A DNA stretch of 7,311 bases from Nitrospinota bacterium. GTDB lineage: Bacteria; UBA8248. Shown piece by piece: positions 1 to 5,619 of this stretch. The translations under genes and the position numbers were made by a program. The notes below the pieces were generated by a model that ran no database searches, was not told where the DNA came from, and saw nothing but the letters and a program-made list of their open reading frames with translations. Every line of letters begins with the position of its first letter. Positions within the stretch are counted from its first letter, which is position 1. The stretch lies in contig DNYS01000006.1 in assembly GCA_003506735.1 (NCBI GenBank), forward strand, positions 1-7,311, written 5' to 3'.

Positions 1-72
1 GCCGATGGTTATATCACCAAGCCAATCGATCCCCTGGCCTTCAGGAGCACCCTCGAGGCGATGTTCCGCTAG
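1..72 (+). CDS. Response-regulator receiver domain, C-terminal fragment
   Basis: Frame 1 is open from the window edge and encodes 23 residues, beginning ADGYITKPIDP, before a TAG stop. The GYITKPID string is typical of the end of a CheY-like receiver domain: the conserved Lys-Pro after beta-5, followed by the alpha-5 helix (LAFRSTLEAMF). The Lys normally contacts the phosphorylated Asp, which lies upstream of the window. No DNA-binding output domain follows, so the receiver is the last domain of the protein. It could be a stand-alone CheY-like regulator or the receiver of a hybrid histidine kinase. The fragment is too short to tell these apart. Confidence 0.75.
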   Translation, partial: ADGYITKPIDPLAFRSTLEAMFR

Positions 73-119
73 CTGGCCTCGCCAATCTCCACTCGAAAAA
101 CCGGCATTGCCCGCCGTGT

Positions 120-139
120 GGGACCTATAGTGGGGTCCC
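120..139 (+). terminator. Possible terminator after the response-regulator gene
   Basis: GGGACC (120-125) and GGTCCC (134-139) form a perfect 6-bp stem with an 8-nt loop. It is followed by TTGTGCTTT, a broken rather than continuous T tract. It lies 47 nt after the receiver-domain stop and before the next gene, where a terminator is expected. The weak T tract keeps confidence low. Confidence 0.35.
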
Positions 140-238
140 TTGTGCTTTAGTGATAGAATCCCGCTCCCAATCCAAGTTTGTCCGGGATCTTCGGTTTCGA
201 ATGATGTCCGGATTATTTTTTGTCTTAAGGGGATTTTC

Positions 239-1273
239 ATGGCGTTTGAACCTGTGCGTGCCGCCTCCATGGGCCTGGGCCGGTGGGCCAATGTGCTGGC
301 GGATGCAGCCCTGCGTGGAGGCAAGATTGAGCTTGTTTCTTGTTTCAGCCGAACGCCCGAAAAACGGGCGGAATTCATGAGCCAGTATGGAACTCGTGAG
401 GCTGAAAATTTCGAGGCGTTCCTGAAAGATGATGAAATCGAAGCCGTTATCCTGACGACGCCTAACTATAGCCATATGGAGCATATTGAGGCCCTCTCGG
501 CCGCGGGCAAGCATGTTTATTGCGAAAAGCCTATCGCCCACACCATGGAGCATGCCAAAAAAGTCGTCGAAGCGGTCGAGAAGGCCGGGACGCGCCTCGC
601 CATCGGTCACAGCGCCCGGCGGCTGTCCGTCTCCCGCCATCTCAAGGGGCTAATCGATTCTGGGGAGATGGGACATATTTCCATCAGCGAAAGCAATTTT
701 TGCACGGAGCGCGGCCTCGAATTGACCCCTGACAAATGGCGTTCCAGCCCGGAGCTCAACCCGACGGGAGTCGCCATTCAGCTATCCATCCATCATATCG
801 ACACGTTCCGCTACCTGTATGGCCCGATTCGTTCCGTGATGGCGCGGATGAAGCGCATGTACGCGACCGCCGAGGTGGAAGACTCGGCAATGATCATCAT
901 GGAGCATGAAAACGGCATTTTGTCCTATGTCGGCGCGGGTTGGGCCTGTCCGTGGGCATTTCATATGAACGTTCACGGTACGAAGGCCGTGGCGCACTTC
1001 CGAATCACGGGCCAGCAATGGCGCGATCCCTCGCAGGCGCCCGAGCCCATCCGCCTGCACATCGACCGGGAGCCTCTGGGAGAGAAAACCGTCCTCGATA
1101 TGCCGGAGGGAGATATGTTCCGGGACGCGCTAGAGGATTTCGCCGATTGTGTACGCGAGGATCGGAATCCGGAAGTGGATGGGCGGGTCGCGCTCGAAGA
1201 TCTCGCCGTCGTATATGCCGCCGCGGAAAGTTCGCGCTTGGGCCGGATGGTTGAATTGAAGGATTTTCTTTAG
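239..1273 (+). CDS. Gfo/Idh/MocA family NAD(P)-dependent oxidoreductase
   Basis: A 344-aa protein, the usual length for the family, which oxidises or reduces sugars, inositols and related polyols with NAD(P) in the cytoplasm. The N-terminal Rossmann fold begins near residue 6, with a glycine-rich turn GLGRWA (13-18 region). The NAD-domain signature TTPNYSHMEH (73-82) leads to the hallmark CEKPIAHT (95-102), whose Lys97 is a family catalytic or cofactor-site residue. The C-terminal alpha/beta domain carries IHHIDTFRYLYG (184-195), the usual His/Asp substrate-site region. ATG 239 was chosen because AAGGGGA (227-233) sits 5 nt upstream; an in-frame TTG at 140 gives a non-homologous leader. The exact substrate cannot be read from sequence. 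It probably shares a transcript with the next gene, 60 nt downstream. Confidence 0.93.
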   Translation: MAFEPVRAASMGLGRWANVLADAALRGGKIELVSCFSRTPEKRAEFMSQYGTREAENFEAFLKDDEIEAVILTTPNYSHMEHIEALSAAGKHVYCEKPIAHTMEHAKKVVEAVEKAGTRLAIGHSARRLSVSRHLKGLIDSGEMGHISISESNFCTERGLELTPDKWRSSPELNPTGVAIQLSIHHIDTFRYLYGPIRSVMARMKRMYATAEVEDSAMIIMEHENGILSYVGAGWACPWAFHMNVHGTKAVAHFRITGQQWRDPSQAPEPIRLHIDREPLGEKTVLDMPEGDMFRDALEDFADCVREDRNPEVDGRVALEDLAVVYAAAESSRLGRMVELKDFL

Positions 1274-1333
1274 TCCGGCGCGGCGGGTCCGGATAGAGGA
1301 AAAACGGAAATCCAGATGGGCTAGGATCAGCGA

Positions 1334-1738
1334 ATGGCCGAACAAGAAACCGATAGAATCGTTCGCGCCTATCTCGAAATTCTCGAAAATGGCGAGGAAG
1401 GGCCTCATTTCGCGCCCGAAAGTCGGTTGCCCGAAAATCGGGAACTGATTTCCGAGGCCCTGCTATCCGTATTGATCCGCTTGCCCGGTCATTCCGATTG
1501 GGAAAGGTGGAGAGCCGGATTCATCGAGCTAGAGCGGTACCTGAACGAAGAAGACTGGGGTCTCGTCGAGGAGTTCAGTAACAGGGCGGAGGAGGGCCCC
1601 GAAGCCATCCTCGCGATGGACAAAGAGCGAATGCAGGCGGCGAACGGCGTGACGCGTGCTGTGAGCCAGAGAAAGATCGCCCGCATGGAAAAGCTCAACG
1701 AATCCCTCACGCGGGAGAACATGGAACCCGAAAGGTAA
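1334..1738 (+). CDS. Unrecognised acidic helical protein, 134 aa
   Basis: I do not recognise this family. The protein is rich in Glu and Arg and predicted by eye to be almost all helical, with no signal peptide and no membrane segment, so it is probably cytoplasmic. The middle has a Trp-rich stretch (DWERWRAGF, then EEDWGLVEEF). The last third (about 95-134: AMDKERMQAAN, then KIARMEKLNESL) has a charged, possibly coiled-coil pattern. AGGA (1323-1326) lies 7 nt before the ATG, which supports the start. Codon use resembles the neighbours, so it is likely a real gene. Its position 60 nt after the oxidoreductase suggests co-transcription, but nothing here indicates a shared function. Confidence 0.7.
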   Translation: MAEQETDRIVRAYLEILENGEEGPHFAPESRLPENRELISEALLSVLIRLPGHSDWERWRAGFIELERYLNEEDWGLVEEFSNRAEEGPEAILAMDKERMQAANGVTRAVSQRKIARMEKLNESLTRENMEPER

Positions 1739-1753
1739 TATCCATGCGGTTGT

Positions 1754-1785
1754 CCCGCCAGCCGCGAGGACCAGCGGAGGGCGGG
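1754..1785 (+). repeat. Two-tier GC hairpin after the hypothetical gene
   Basis: CCCGCC (1754-1759) pairs with GGCGGG (1780-1785). Inside, CCGC (1762-1765) pairs with GCGG (1774-1777), separated by a symmetric AG/AG internal loop. It starts 15 nt after the stop codon of the 134-aa gene. There is no T tract, so it is not a classical intrinsic terminator. It may protect the mRNA 3' end or belong to the structured region downstream. Confidence 0.4.
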
Positions 1786-1827
1786 GGAACTTGCGGATCG
1801 GGACCCTGAACCACCGCGCATTTCCTG

Positions 1828-1862
1828 TTGCACGCATTCCATTAAATCGTTGTATGTATAAC
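1828..1862 (+). promoter_or_regulatory. Weak candidate promoter for the structured region
   Basis: TTGCAC (1828-1833) could act as a -35 box, and the AT-rich run TTGTATGTATAAC (1850-1862) holds possible -10 boxes: TTGTAT at 16-nt spacing, or TATAAC at a long spacing. It is a local AT-rich patch in GC-rich DNA, just before the folded RNA candidate. The boxes match consensus poorly, so this is only a suggestion. Confidence 0.2.
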
Positions 1863-1865
1863 CCT

Positions 1866-2093
1866 CTGGCTGGTGGGTTCGCCAGCGAATGGGGGCAAGC
1901 TGCGCCCCGGCGGAGGTCAATTTCAGGGGTTTGTGGGAGTTTACCGGGGAATTTTAGGCGCGAGTGCGCAGGAGGCAGCCGGATTCGGCTTCGGTTCGCC
2001 GCCTAATCGAGGTTTTCGGATTCCGCGGCGAGGCAAGGGGGCGGAGGAATTCTCACGTACCCCTGAAATCATCAAGCGCCGCCGTGTGCTTTT
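1866..2093 (+). ncRNA. Candidate structured RNA between the 134-aa gene and pyrE
   Basis: This gene-free spacer folds unusually well as + strand RNA. Hairpins occur at 1866-1885 (CTGGC/GCCAG) and 1892-1908 (GGGGC/GCCCC). A long closing helix then pairs 1920-1930 with 2059-2069 (11 of 11 Watson-Crick) and, after one T-T mismatch, 1932-1942 with 2047-2057 (11 more pairs, four of them G-U). Inside are a GCGC-GAGT-GCGC hairpin (1958-1969) and an AGGC/GCCT arm (1973-2004) that can cap with a UUCG tetraloop. The G-U pairs would be A-C mismatches in the opposite strand, which favours + strand transcription. AAGCGC/GTGCTT (2074-2091) plus two T's may end it, overlapping the 3' end of the convergent pyrE. 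It does not match tmRNA, RNase P, SRP or tRNA signatures I know. A decayed mobile element with inverted ends is the main alternative. Confidence 0.4.
1920..2069. repeat. 11-bp perfect inverted repeat bounding a 150-bp segment
   Basis: ATTTCAGGGGT at 1920-1930 recurs as its exact reverse complement, ACCCCTGAAAT, at 2059-2069. The repeat continues inward as an imperfect helix and does not continue outward. I saw no obvious target-site duplication at the edges. The bounded segment has no transposase-like ORF. The repeat can be read as the closing stem of an RNA or as short terminal inverted repeats. Confidence 0.75.
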
Positions 2094-2740
2094 GACCAGG
2101 TTTCCGGGTCGTCCAGGAATATTTTAATTTCCGAGGATTGCTTCGCGTCAAAATATCCTTTCGCCATGCCGACCTCCAGATTGGTTCTCCAGTCAGTGAG
2201 CGCGTGCAGGGTGATCCCGGCATCGGAGATGATTCGTTCGGCGTTGGGGTAAATTCCGTAGAAGAATACGACGATGGCGTGATCCACCTCGGCGCCGGCC
2301 TCCCGGATAGCATTGCAAAAATTCACCTTGCTCTTCCCGTCGGTGGCCAAATCCTCGACCAGGAGAACCTTTTTGCCGTCTTCGAGCTCCCCCTCGATCT
2401 GGCTCTTGCGGCCGAATCCTTTCTTTTGTTTCCGGACATACACCATGGGTTTGTAGTAGTAATCGGACAGCCAGGCAGCGAATGGGATGCCCGCCGTTTC
2501 GCCGCCCGCCGCCACATCGAACGAATCGCGCCCGATGGCCGTGTCGATTGCCTCGGCGGCGATCTGGATGATCTCCCGTCGCTGACGGGGCATGGAGATG
2601 ATTTTCCGGCAGTCCACATATACGGGACTCGCCCATCCGGACGTGAATATAAAGGGCTCATTCAGGTTGCAATGGACCGCGTTGATTTCGAACAGGAGTT
2701 CGGACACCCGGGATTTGCGCTCGATGAGATGAATGCTCAC
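2072..2740 (-). CDS. pyrE: Orotate phosphoribosyltransferase
   Basis: A 222-aa cytoplasmic enzyme that joins orotate to PRPP to make orotidine 5'-monophosphate, the fifth step of de novo UMP synthesis. Visible features are FTSGWASPVYVDCRK (32-46), the orotate-side segment; a Lys/Arg-rich flexible catalytic loop, YVRKQKKGFGRK (101-112); and the PRPP-binding motif VLLVEDLATDGKS (125-137). Length and motifs fit the type common in alphaproteobacteria. The start codon is GTG at 2740-2738, supported by AAAGAGG (2756-2750 on this strand) 9 nt upstream. No other pyrimidine gene is adjacent. It is transcribed away from the peptidase gene and converges on the structured spacer; its last codons overlap the 3' edge of that candidate RNA. 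Confidence 0.95.
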   Translation of the reverse strand: MSIHLIERKSRVSELLFEINAVHCNLNEPFIFTSGWASPVYVDCRKIISMPRQRREIIQIAAEAIDTAIGRDSFDVAAGGETAGIPFAAWLSDYYYKPMVYVRKQKKGFGRKSQIEGELEDGKKVLLVEDLATDGKSKVNFCNAIREAGAEVDHAIVVFFYGIYPNAERIISDAGITLHALTDWRTNLEVGMAKGYFDAKQSSEIKIFLDDPETWSKAHGGA

Positions 2741-2741
2741 G

Positions 2742-2804
2742 CCTGTTTACCTCTTTCTCGAAAAATGGAAGCTCCGTGGCCTATATTTCATTTCGGCAAA
2801 CAGG
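2742..2804 (-). promoter_or_regulatory. Possible pyrE leader fold
   Basis: CCTGTTT (2742-2748) and AAACAGG (2798-2804) are a perfect 7-bp inverted repeat 49 nt apart in the pyrE 5' leader. In pyrE mRNA the downstream arm lies immediately before the GTG and next to the AGAGG ribosome site. Pairing would bring the start region into a stem and could modulate translation. The distance is large and chance is not excluded. I saw no clear attenuator or riboswitch. Confidence 0.25.
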
Positions 2805-2887
2805 ACCGGGCCTATCGGGGATGCTTCTTTTTGTCGAAAATGGGCGGGCCGCCGGAGCGATCTGGGCAACCATAGATTTTTACCACT

Positions 2888-2917
2888 GCCGGGCCGCTTT
2901 CACAAAGATTGCCCGGC
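2888..2917. repeat. Hairpin in the pyrE-peptidase divergent spacer
   Basis: GCCGGGC (2888-2894) pairs perfectly with GCCCGGC (2911-2917). The 16-nt interior holds a second stem, CTTT (2897-2900) with AAAG (2904-2907), around a CAC loop. Neither side has a T tract, so it is not an obvious terminator. The rest of the 2741-3062 spacer contains no convincing ORF. The hairpin could sit in a 5' leader of either divergent gene or be an operator. Confidence 0.4.
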
Positions 2918-3062
2918 CATTTCCAGGGTTTGCGCCGGGAACCTTGTAGATTGCCGATTATGGCAGGATCCGGGGGCGGGGCGTTTGCGGGCCCTCTCGG
3001 AAGAGCCGGCGTCTCCCATGGCGGGGCGGATGGCGAGGAGATAACGGAGGAGGTTGGTTCCG

Positions 3063-4400
3063 ATGGATTTTTTGAGATGTAGCAATTTCGTGTGTAAAAA
3101 GTTGATTTTCCTGGCCGCCCTTATCGGCGTTATTAGCCGGATATACCTTCCGGGCCCGGCCGCCGCCGAGGAGAGTTCCCCTTCATCGCTTGAGCGAATA
3201 GCCGCCGCCGATTCCGTTCTCGGAACGGCGCTGGAATTAATGGAAATTCCCAGTCCATCGGGCCATGAGAGCCGGATGGCCGCGCTGATTTTGGAGAAAC
3301 TGCGAGGGCTGGGCATAATGGCCTGGAAGGATGATTTTGGAAATCTGATGGCCAAAATCCCCGCGAGCCCGGGATTGGAAAAGGTTCCGCCGTTGCTGCT
3401 TGCGGCGCACATGGACATGGTGCCAGGGGATAAGAAAAATCCCCTGAAACCTATCCGCCCCCGCCTTATTCGGTCGGGCGGCGTCGAATGGATCGCCAGC
3501 GACGGAACCACTACACTCGGGGCGGACGATAAGGCGGGGGTGGCGGCGATCATCGATGTCCTCTCCCGCATCACGGGAAAAGGACCCGGTTTCGCCGTTC
3601 GGCACGGGACCATCGAGGTGGCCATCACCCGTGAGGAGGAAACGACTGTCCAGGGGGCCAAAAATTTAGAAACGGACCGGATTTCCTCGAAATATGCGCT
3701 TATATTGGACGGGGAAAAGGTGTTCGGGGTCGTGTGGGAACTCGCGGGTGCCACCGAAGTGACCATCCGATTGCATGGGGGCCGTGGTGGTCACTCGGGC
3801 ATCGATATCCACCGGCCGGACAATGTCAATGCGTTAAAAGTAATGTCTGAACTCGATATGCTCATCCCGCAAGGTGTGGTGAAGCGGAACGAGCGGGGGG
3901 TCGTCACTTCCATTAATGCGGGCCTTGTCGAAGGAGGGGTGGCGATCAACGCCATCGCCCCGGAGGCCCGGATTTCCTACCTGGTACGGACCACCGAGCG
4001 GGCGGCGGAGGAAACTCTCCTCCGGGAGATTCGAGAGGCGGTCTCTCGCGTGGAGCGGAAATACCGCCGCCTTCAGAAAAAATTTCGGATCGAAATGAAT
4101 GTCAATCATATTCTTCCGCCCTGGTCGGCGAAATCCGAGTCTCCGTTTTTTAGGTGGGTCCAAAAAGCCGGGGAGAGACTTTCCGGGAAAAAAATTTCTC
4201 CTCTTTCCATTCACGCCGGCGCCGAGGCGAACATTTATGCCAATAAAAGAAACGCCAAAGGGGAGTTCATCGAGCCGCTTCTCCTGGGCGTCGCCAATCT
4301 TCATGCGATTCATACCACGCGGGAGCGAATTGATTGGCGCTCTCTCATTCAGGGCCGGGACTGGGTTCTTGGGATCATCCGCTTGATGGCAGAATTGTGA
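3063..4400 (+). CDS. Exported M20-family metallopeptidase, PepD/PepT-like
   Basis: A 445-aa di-zinc exopeptidase. Residues 1-35 look like a Sec signal peptide: Lys12-Lys13, a hydrophobic core LIFLAALIGVIS, and a likely cut after AAA35. The mature enzyme would act in the periplasm, whereas PepT and PepD are cytoplasmic. Active-site signatures in order are AAHMDMVPG (114-122; His116 and Asp118), TLGADDKAGVA (151-161; bridging Asp155), REEET (190-194; catalytic and ligand Glu), LDGE (215-218), the dimerisation-domain GGHSG (242-246; His244), IHAGAEAN (383-390), and NLHAIHTTRERI (412-423) with the last ligand His. The HAGxE and IH-x-x-R pattern resembles PepD-type aminoacyl-histidine dipeptidases, while GADDKAG is PepT-like, so the exact subfamily is open. 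ATG 3063 is preceded by GGAGGAGG (3046-3053); the in-frame TTG at 3054 abuts that site and is unlikely. The MetE-like gene follows 46 nt downstream. Confidence 0.9.
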   Translation: MDFLRCSNFVCKKLIFLAALIGVISRIYLPGPAAAEESSPSSLERIAAADSVLGTALELMEIPSPSGHESRMAALILEKLRGLGIMAWKDDFGNLMAKIPASPGLEKVPPLLLAAHMDMVPGDKKNPLKPIRPRLIRSGGVEWIASDGTTTLGADDKAGVAAIIDVLSRITGKGPGFAVRHGTIEVAITREEETTVQGAKNLETDRISSKYALILDGEKVFGVVWELAGATEVTIRLHGGRGGHSGIDIHRPDNVNALKVMSELDMLIPQGVVKRNERGVVTSINAGLVEGGVAINAIAPEARISYLVRTTERAAEETLLREIREAVSRVERKYRRLQKKFRIEMNVNHILPPWSAKSESPFFRWVQKAGERLSGKKISPLSIHAGAEANIYANKRNAKGEFIEPLLLGVANLHAIHTTRERIDWRSLIQGRDWVLGIIRLMAEL

Positions 4401-4403
4401 ATT

Positions 4404-4430
4404 GGTCCGTAAATGGGCCGTCAGCGGACC
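4404..4430 (+). repeat. Hairpin in the peptidase-methyltransferase gap
   Basis: GGTCCG (4404-4409) and CGGACC (4425-4430) form a perfect 6-bp stem with a 15-nt loop, filling most of the 46-nt gap between the two genes. No T tract follows, so read-through is expected. It could process the transcript or tune expression of the downstream gene. Confidence 0.35.
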
Positions 4431-4446
4431 CGCAAAAGGGTGTGAA

Positions 4447-5553
4447 ATGACTATTGCCGCACGGGCCGATGTTGTTGGGAGTCTTCTCCGCCCCCCGGAT
4501 CTTCTCAAGGCGCGAAAGGATTTCGAGGCGGGGTTCATTTCCGAGGCGGAATTCCGTGCGGCGGAAGACCGCGCCGTCGATGATGCGATCACCTTGCAGG
4601 AGGAGGCCGGCCTCACGGTCGTTACCGACGGCGAAATGCGCCGGTTATCGTTCCAAAGTCAGATGACAGAGGCCGTCGATGGGTTCGGTGCGTATGATCT
4701 CGACGCCTTTCTCTGGGGCAATTGGCGCGGAAAGAATGAGGAATGGCGCATCGCGCGTCCCCCGTCGCTGGGAGCCACAGGAAAGCTGAGGCGGCGGCGC
4801 TATCTTTCCAAGGCGGAGTATGAATATCTTTGCCCCCGTACGCGCCAAACGCCCAAAATCACCTTGCCCAGCCCGAGTCTTTGGGTGAACTTTTGGTCCA
4901 GCGAACTCTCCGGTGCGGCCTACCCCACTCTCGACAGTTTCCTGACGGATGTGGTCGATATATTGCGGGACGAGGTGGCCGAGTTGGTCCGCATCGGGGC
5001 CGCCTATATTCAACTCGACGCGCCGCATTACACGGCACTGCTCGATCCCGGGGGCAGCGCTTTTTATGAAAGCCAGGGATGGACGAGGGACAAATGGCTG
5101 AGTCTGGGGATTGAGATGGACAATGCCGTCATGAGCGGATTCGGCGGCGTTACTTTCGGATTCCACCTCTGACGGGGGAACCAGGACAGCCGGTGGCTGG
5201 TAGAGGGCGGATACGACGCCATCGCGAAGTCGGTTTTCAAGGGGATTCGCGCAGAGCGCCTGTTGCTCGAGTACGACGATGCGCGTTCGGGGTCGTTTGA
5301 TGCGCTAAGGGACGTTCCTGACGATAAAACGGTCGTCCTCGGTCTCATCACCACAAAAAGCCCCCGTCTGGAAACCCTCGAAGCGCTCAAGCGGCGCGTA
5401 GATGAAGCCGCCCGGTTTATGCCGCTGGAACGGCTGGCGATCTCCCCTCAGTGCGGGTTTTCCACATCCATCGTGGGAAACCGAATTTCCATAGAGGATG
5501 AAAAGAGGAAGTTGGGGATCCTCGCCGAAGCGGCCGAAGCTATCTGGGGATAA
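4447..5553 (+). CDS. MetE-like zinc methyltransferase with in-frame TGA, probable selenoprotein
   Basis: Read through one TGA, this is a 368-aa protein of the cobalamin-independent methionine synthase C-terminal-domain family (UROD/MetE-like TIM barrel, COG0620 type), which moves alkyl groups to or from a zinc-bound thiol in the cytoplasm. The N-terminus RADVVGSLLRPPDLL and VVTDGEMRR (58-66) are typical, as is IQLDAPHY (188-195). The MetE zinc set is present as His240, position 242, Glu275 (LLLEYDD) and Cys336 (SPQCGFSTS). Position 242, a Cys in homologues (HLCRGN), is encoded by TGA (5170-5172). The frame then stays open for 126 codons with family motifs (RGNQDSRW, EGGYD, VLGLITTKSPRLE) and stops at TAA 5551-5553. 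A SECIS-like hairpin follows the TGA, so selenocysteine is favoured over pseudogene or sequencing error. ATG 4447 has AAAAGGG 6 nt upstream. The length equals the short stand-alone members, lacking the MetE N-terminal half. Methyl donor and acceptor are unknown; methionine synthesis is only one possibility. Confidence 0.85.
5170..5172 (+). other. In-frame TGA, predicted selenocysteine codon 242
   Basis: The codon order is CAC CTC TGA CGG GGG AAC, giving His-Leu-U-Arg-Gly-Asn. The family has Cys here, as the second residue of the His-x-Cys zinc pair. TGA is one base from either Cys codon, and the following base is C, a context that disfavours termination. Recoding as Sec is an inference from position, intact downstream frame and the adjacent hairpin. 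Confidence 0.8.
5180..5201 (+). promoter_or_regulatory. Bacterial SECIS-like stem-loop
   Basis: CAGCC (5187-5191) and GGCTG (5195-5199) form a 5-bp stem capped by a GGT loop (5192-5194). AC/GT (5180-5181 with 5200-5201) can add two pairs across a 5-nt 5'-side bulge; an alternative register pairs ACCAG (5180-5184) with CTGGT (5197-5201) and keeps the same loop. The loop begins 19 nt after the TGA. Known bacterial SECIS elements need a small stem-loop close downstream of UGA with a G at the start of the apical loop, and the E. coli fdhF loop also has GGU. This fits that model. It would recruit SelB with Sec-tRNA. Confidence 0.75.
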
Positions 5554-5572
5554 GCAAGAGGGCAAGCGCATT

Positions 5573-5619
5573 CCCCAGAAGCAAAAAACTGCCGCTTGGA
5601 GAATTATTTCTGGGGTTTT
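5573..5619 (+). terminator. Possible terminator between the convergent genes
   Basis: CCCCAGAA (5573-5580) pairs perfectly with TTCTGGGG (5608-5615), followed directly by TTTT (5616-5619). It starts 20 nt after the methyltransferase TAA and overlaps the last codons of mlaA on the other strand. The 27-nt loop is large for an intrinsic terminator, so efficiency is doubtful. Confidence 0.4.

Noticed and set aside
1274..1293. TCCGG/CCGGA hairpin after the oxidoreductase as a terminator.
   Set aside because: It has only 5 bp, a 10-nt loop and no T tract, and the next gene follows closely.
1866..2093. tRNA, tmRNA, RNase P or SRP RNA in the structured spacer.
   Set aside because: I looked for T-arm, CCA, RNase P core and SRP GGAAG-type signatures and found none that fit.
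2138..2875. A 245-aa + strand frame.
   Set aside because: It lies antisense to pyrE, which has clear family motifs. The product has no recognisable domain and is a codon-bias shadow.
2900..3766. A 288-aa - strand frame.
   Set aside because: It is antisense to the peptidase, with Ser/Arg-rich shadow composition and no motifs.
3834..4616. A 260-aa - strand frame across the peptidase and methyltransferase genes.
   Set aside because: It is antisense to two well-supported genes, with Arg/Pro/Ser-rich shadow composition.
5170..5172. Reading the TGA as a true stop, giving a 241-aa truncated pseudogene.
   Set aside because: The downstream frame is intact and conserved, the TGA replaces a family Cys, and a SECIS-like hairpin follows. 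A sequencing error remains possible but does not explain the hairpin.
5263..5553. A separate 96-aa gene starting at an internal TTG.
   Set aside because: It is the C-terminal part of the methyltransferase, in the same frame after the TGA. It lacks the fold's N-terminal half and has no ribosome site.
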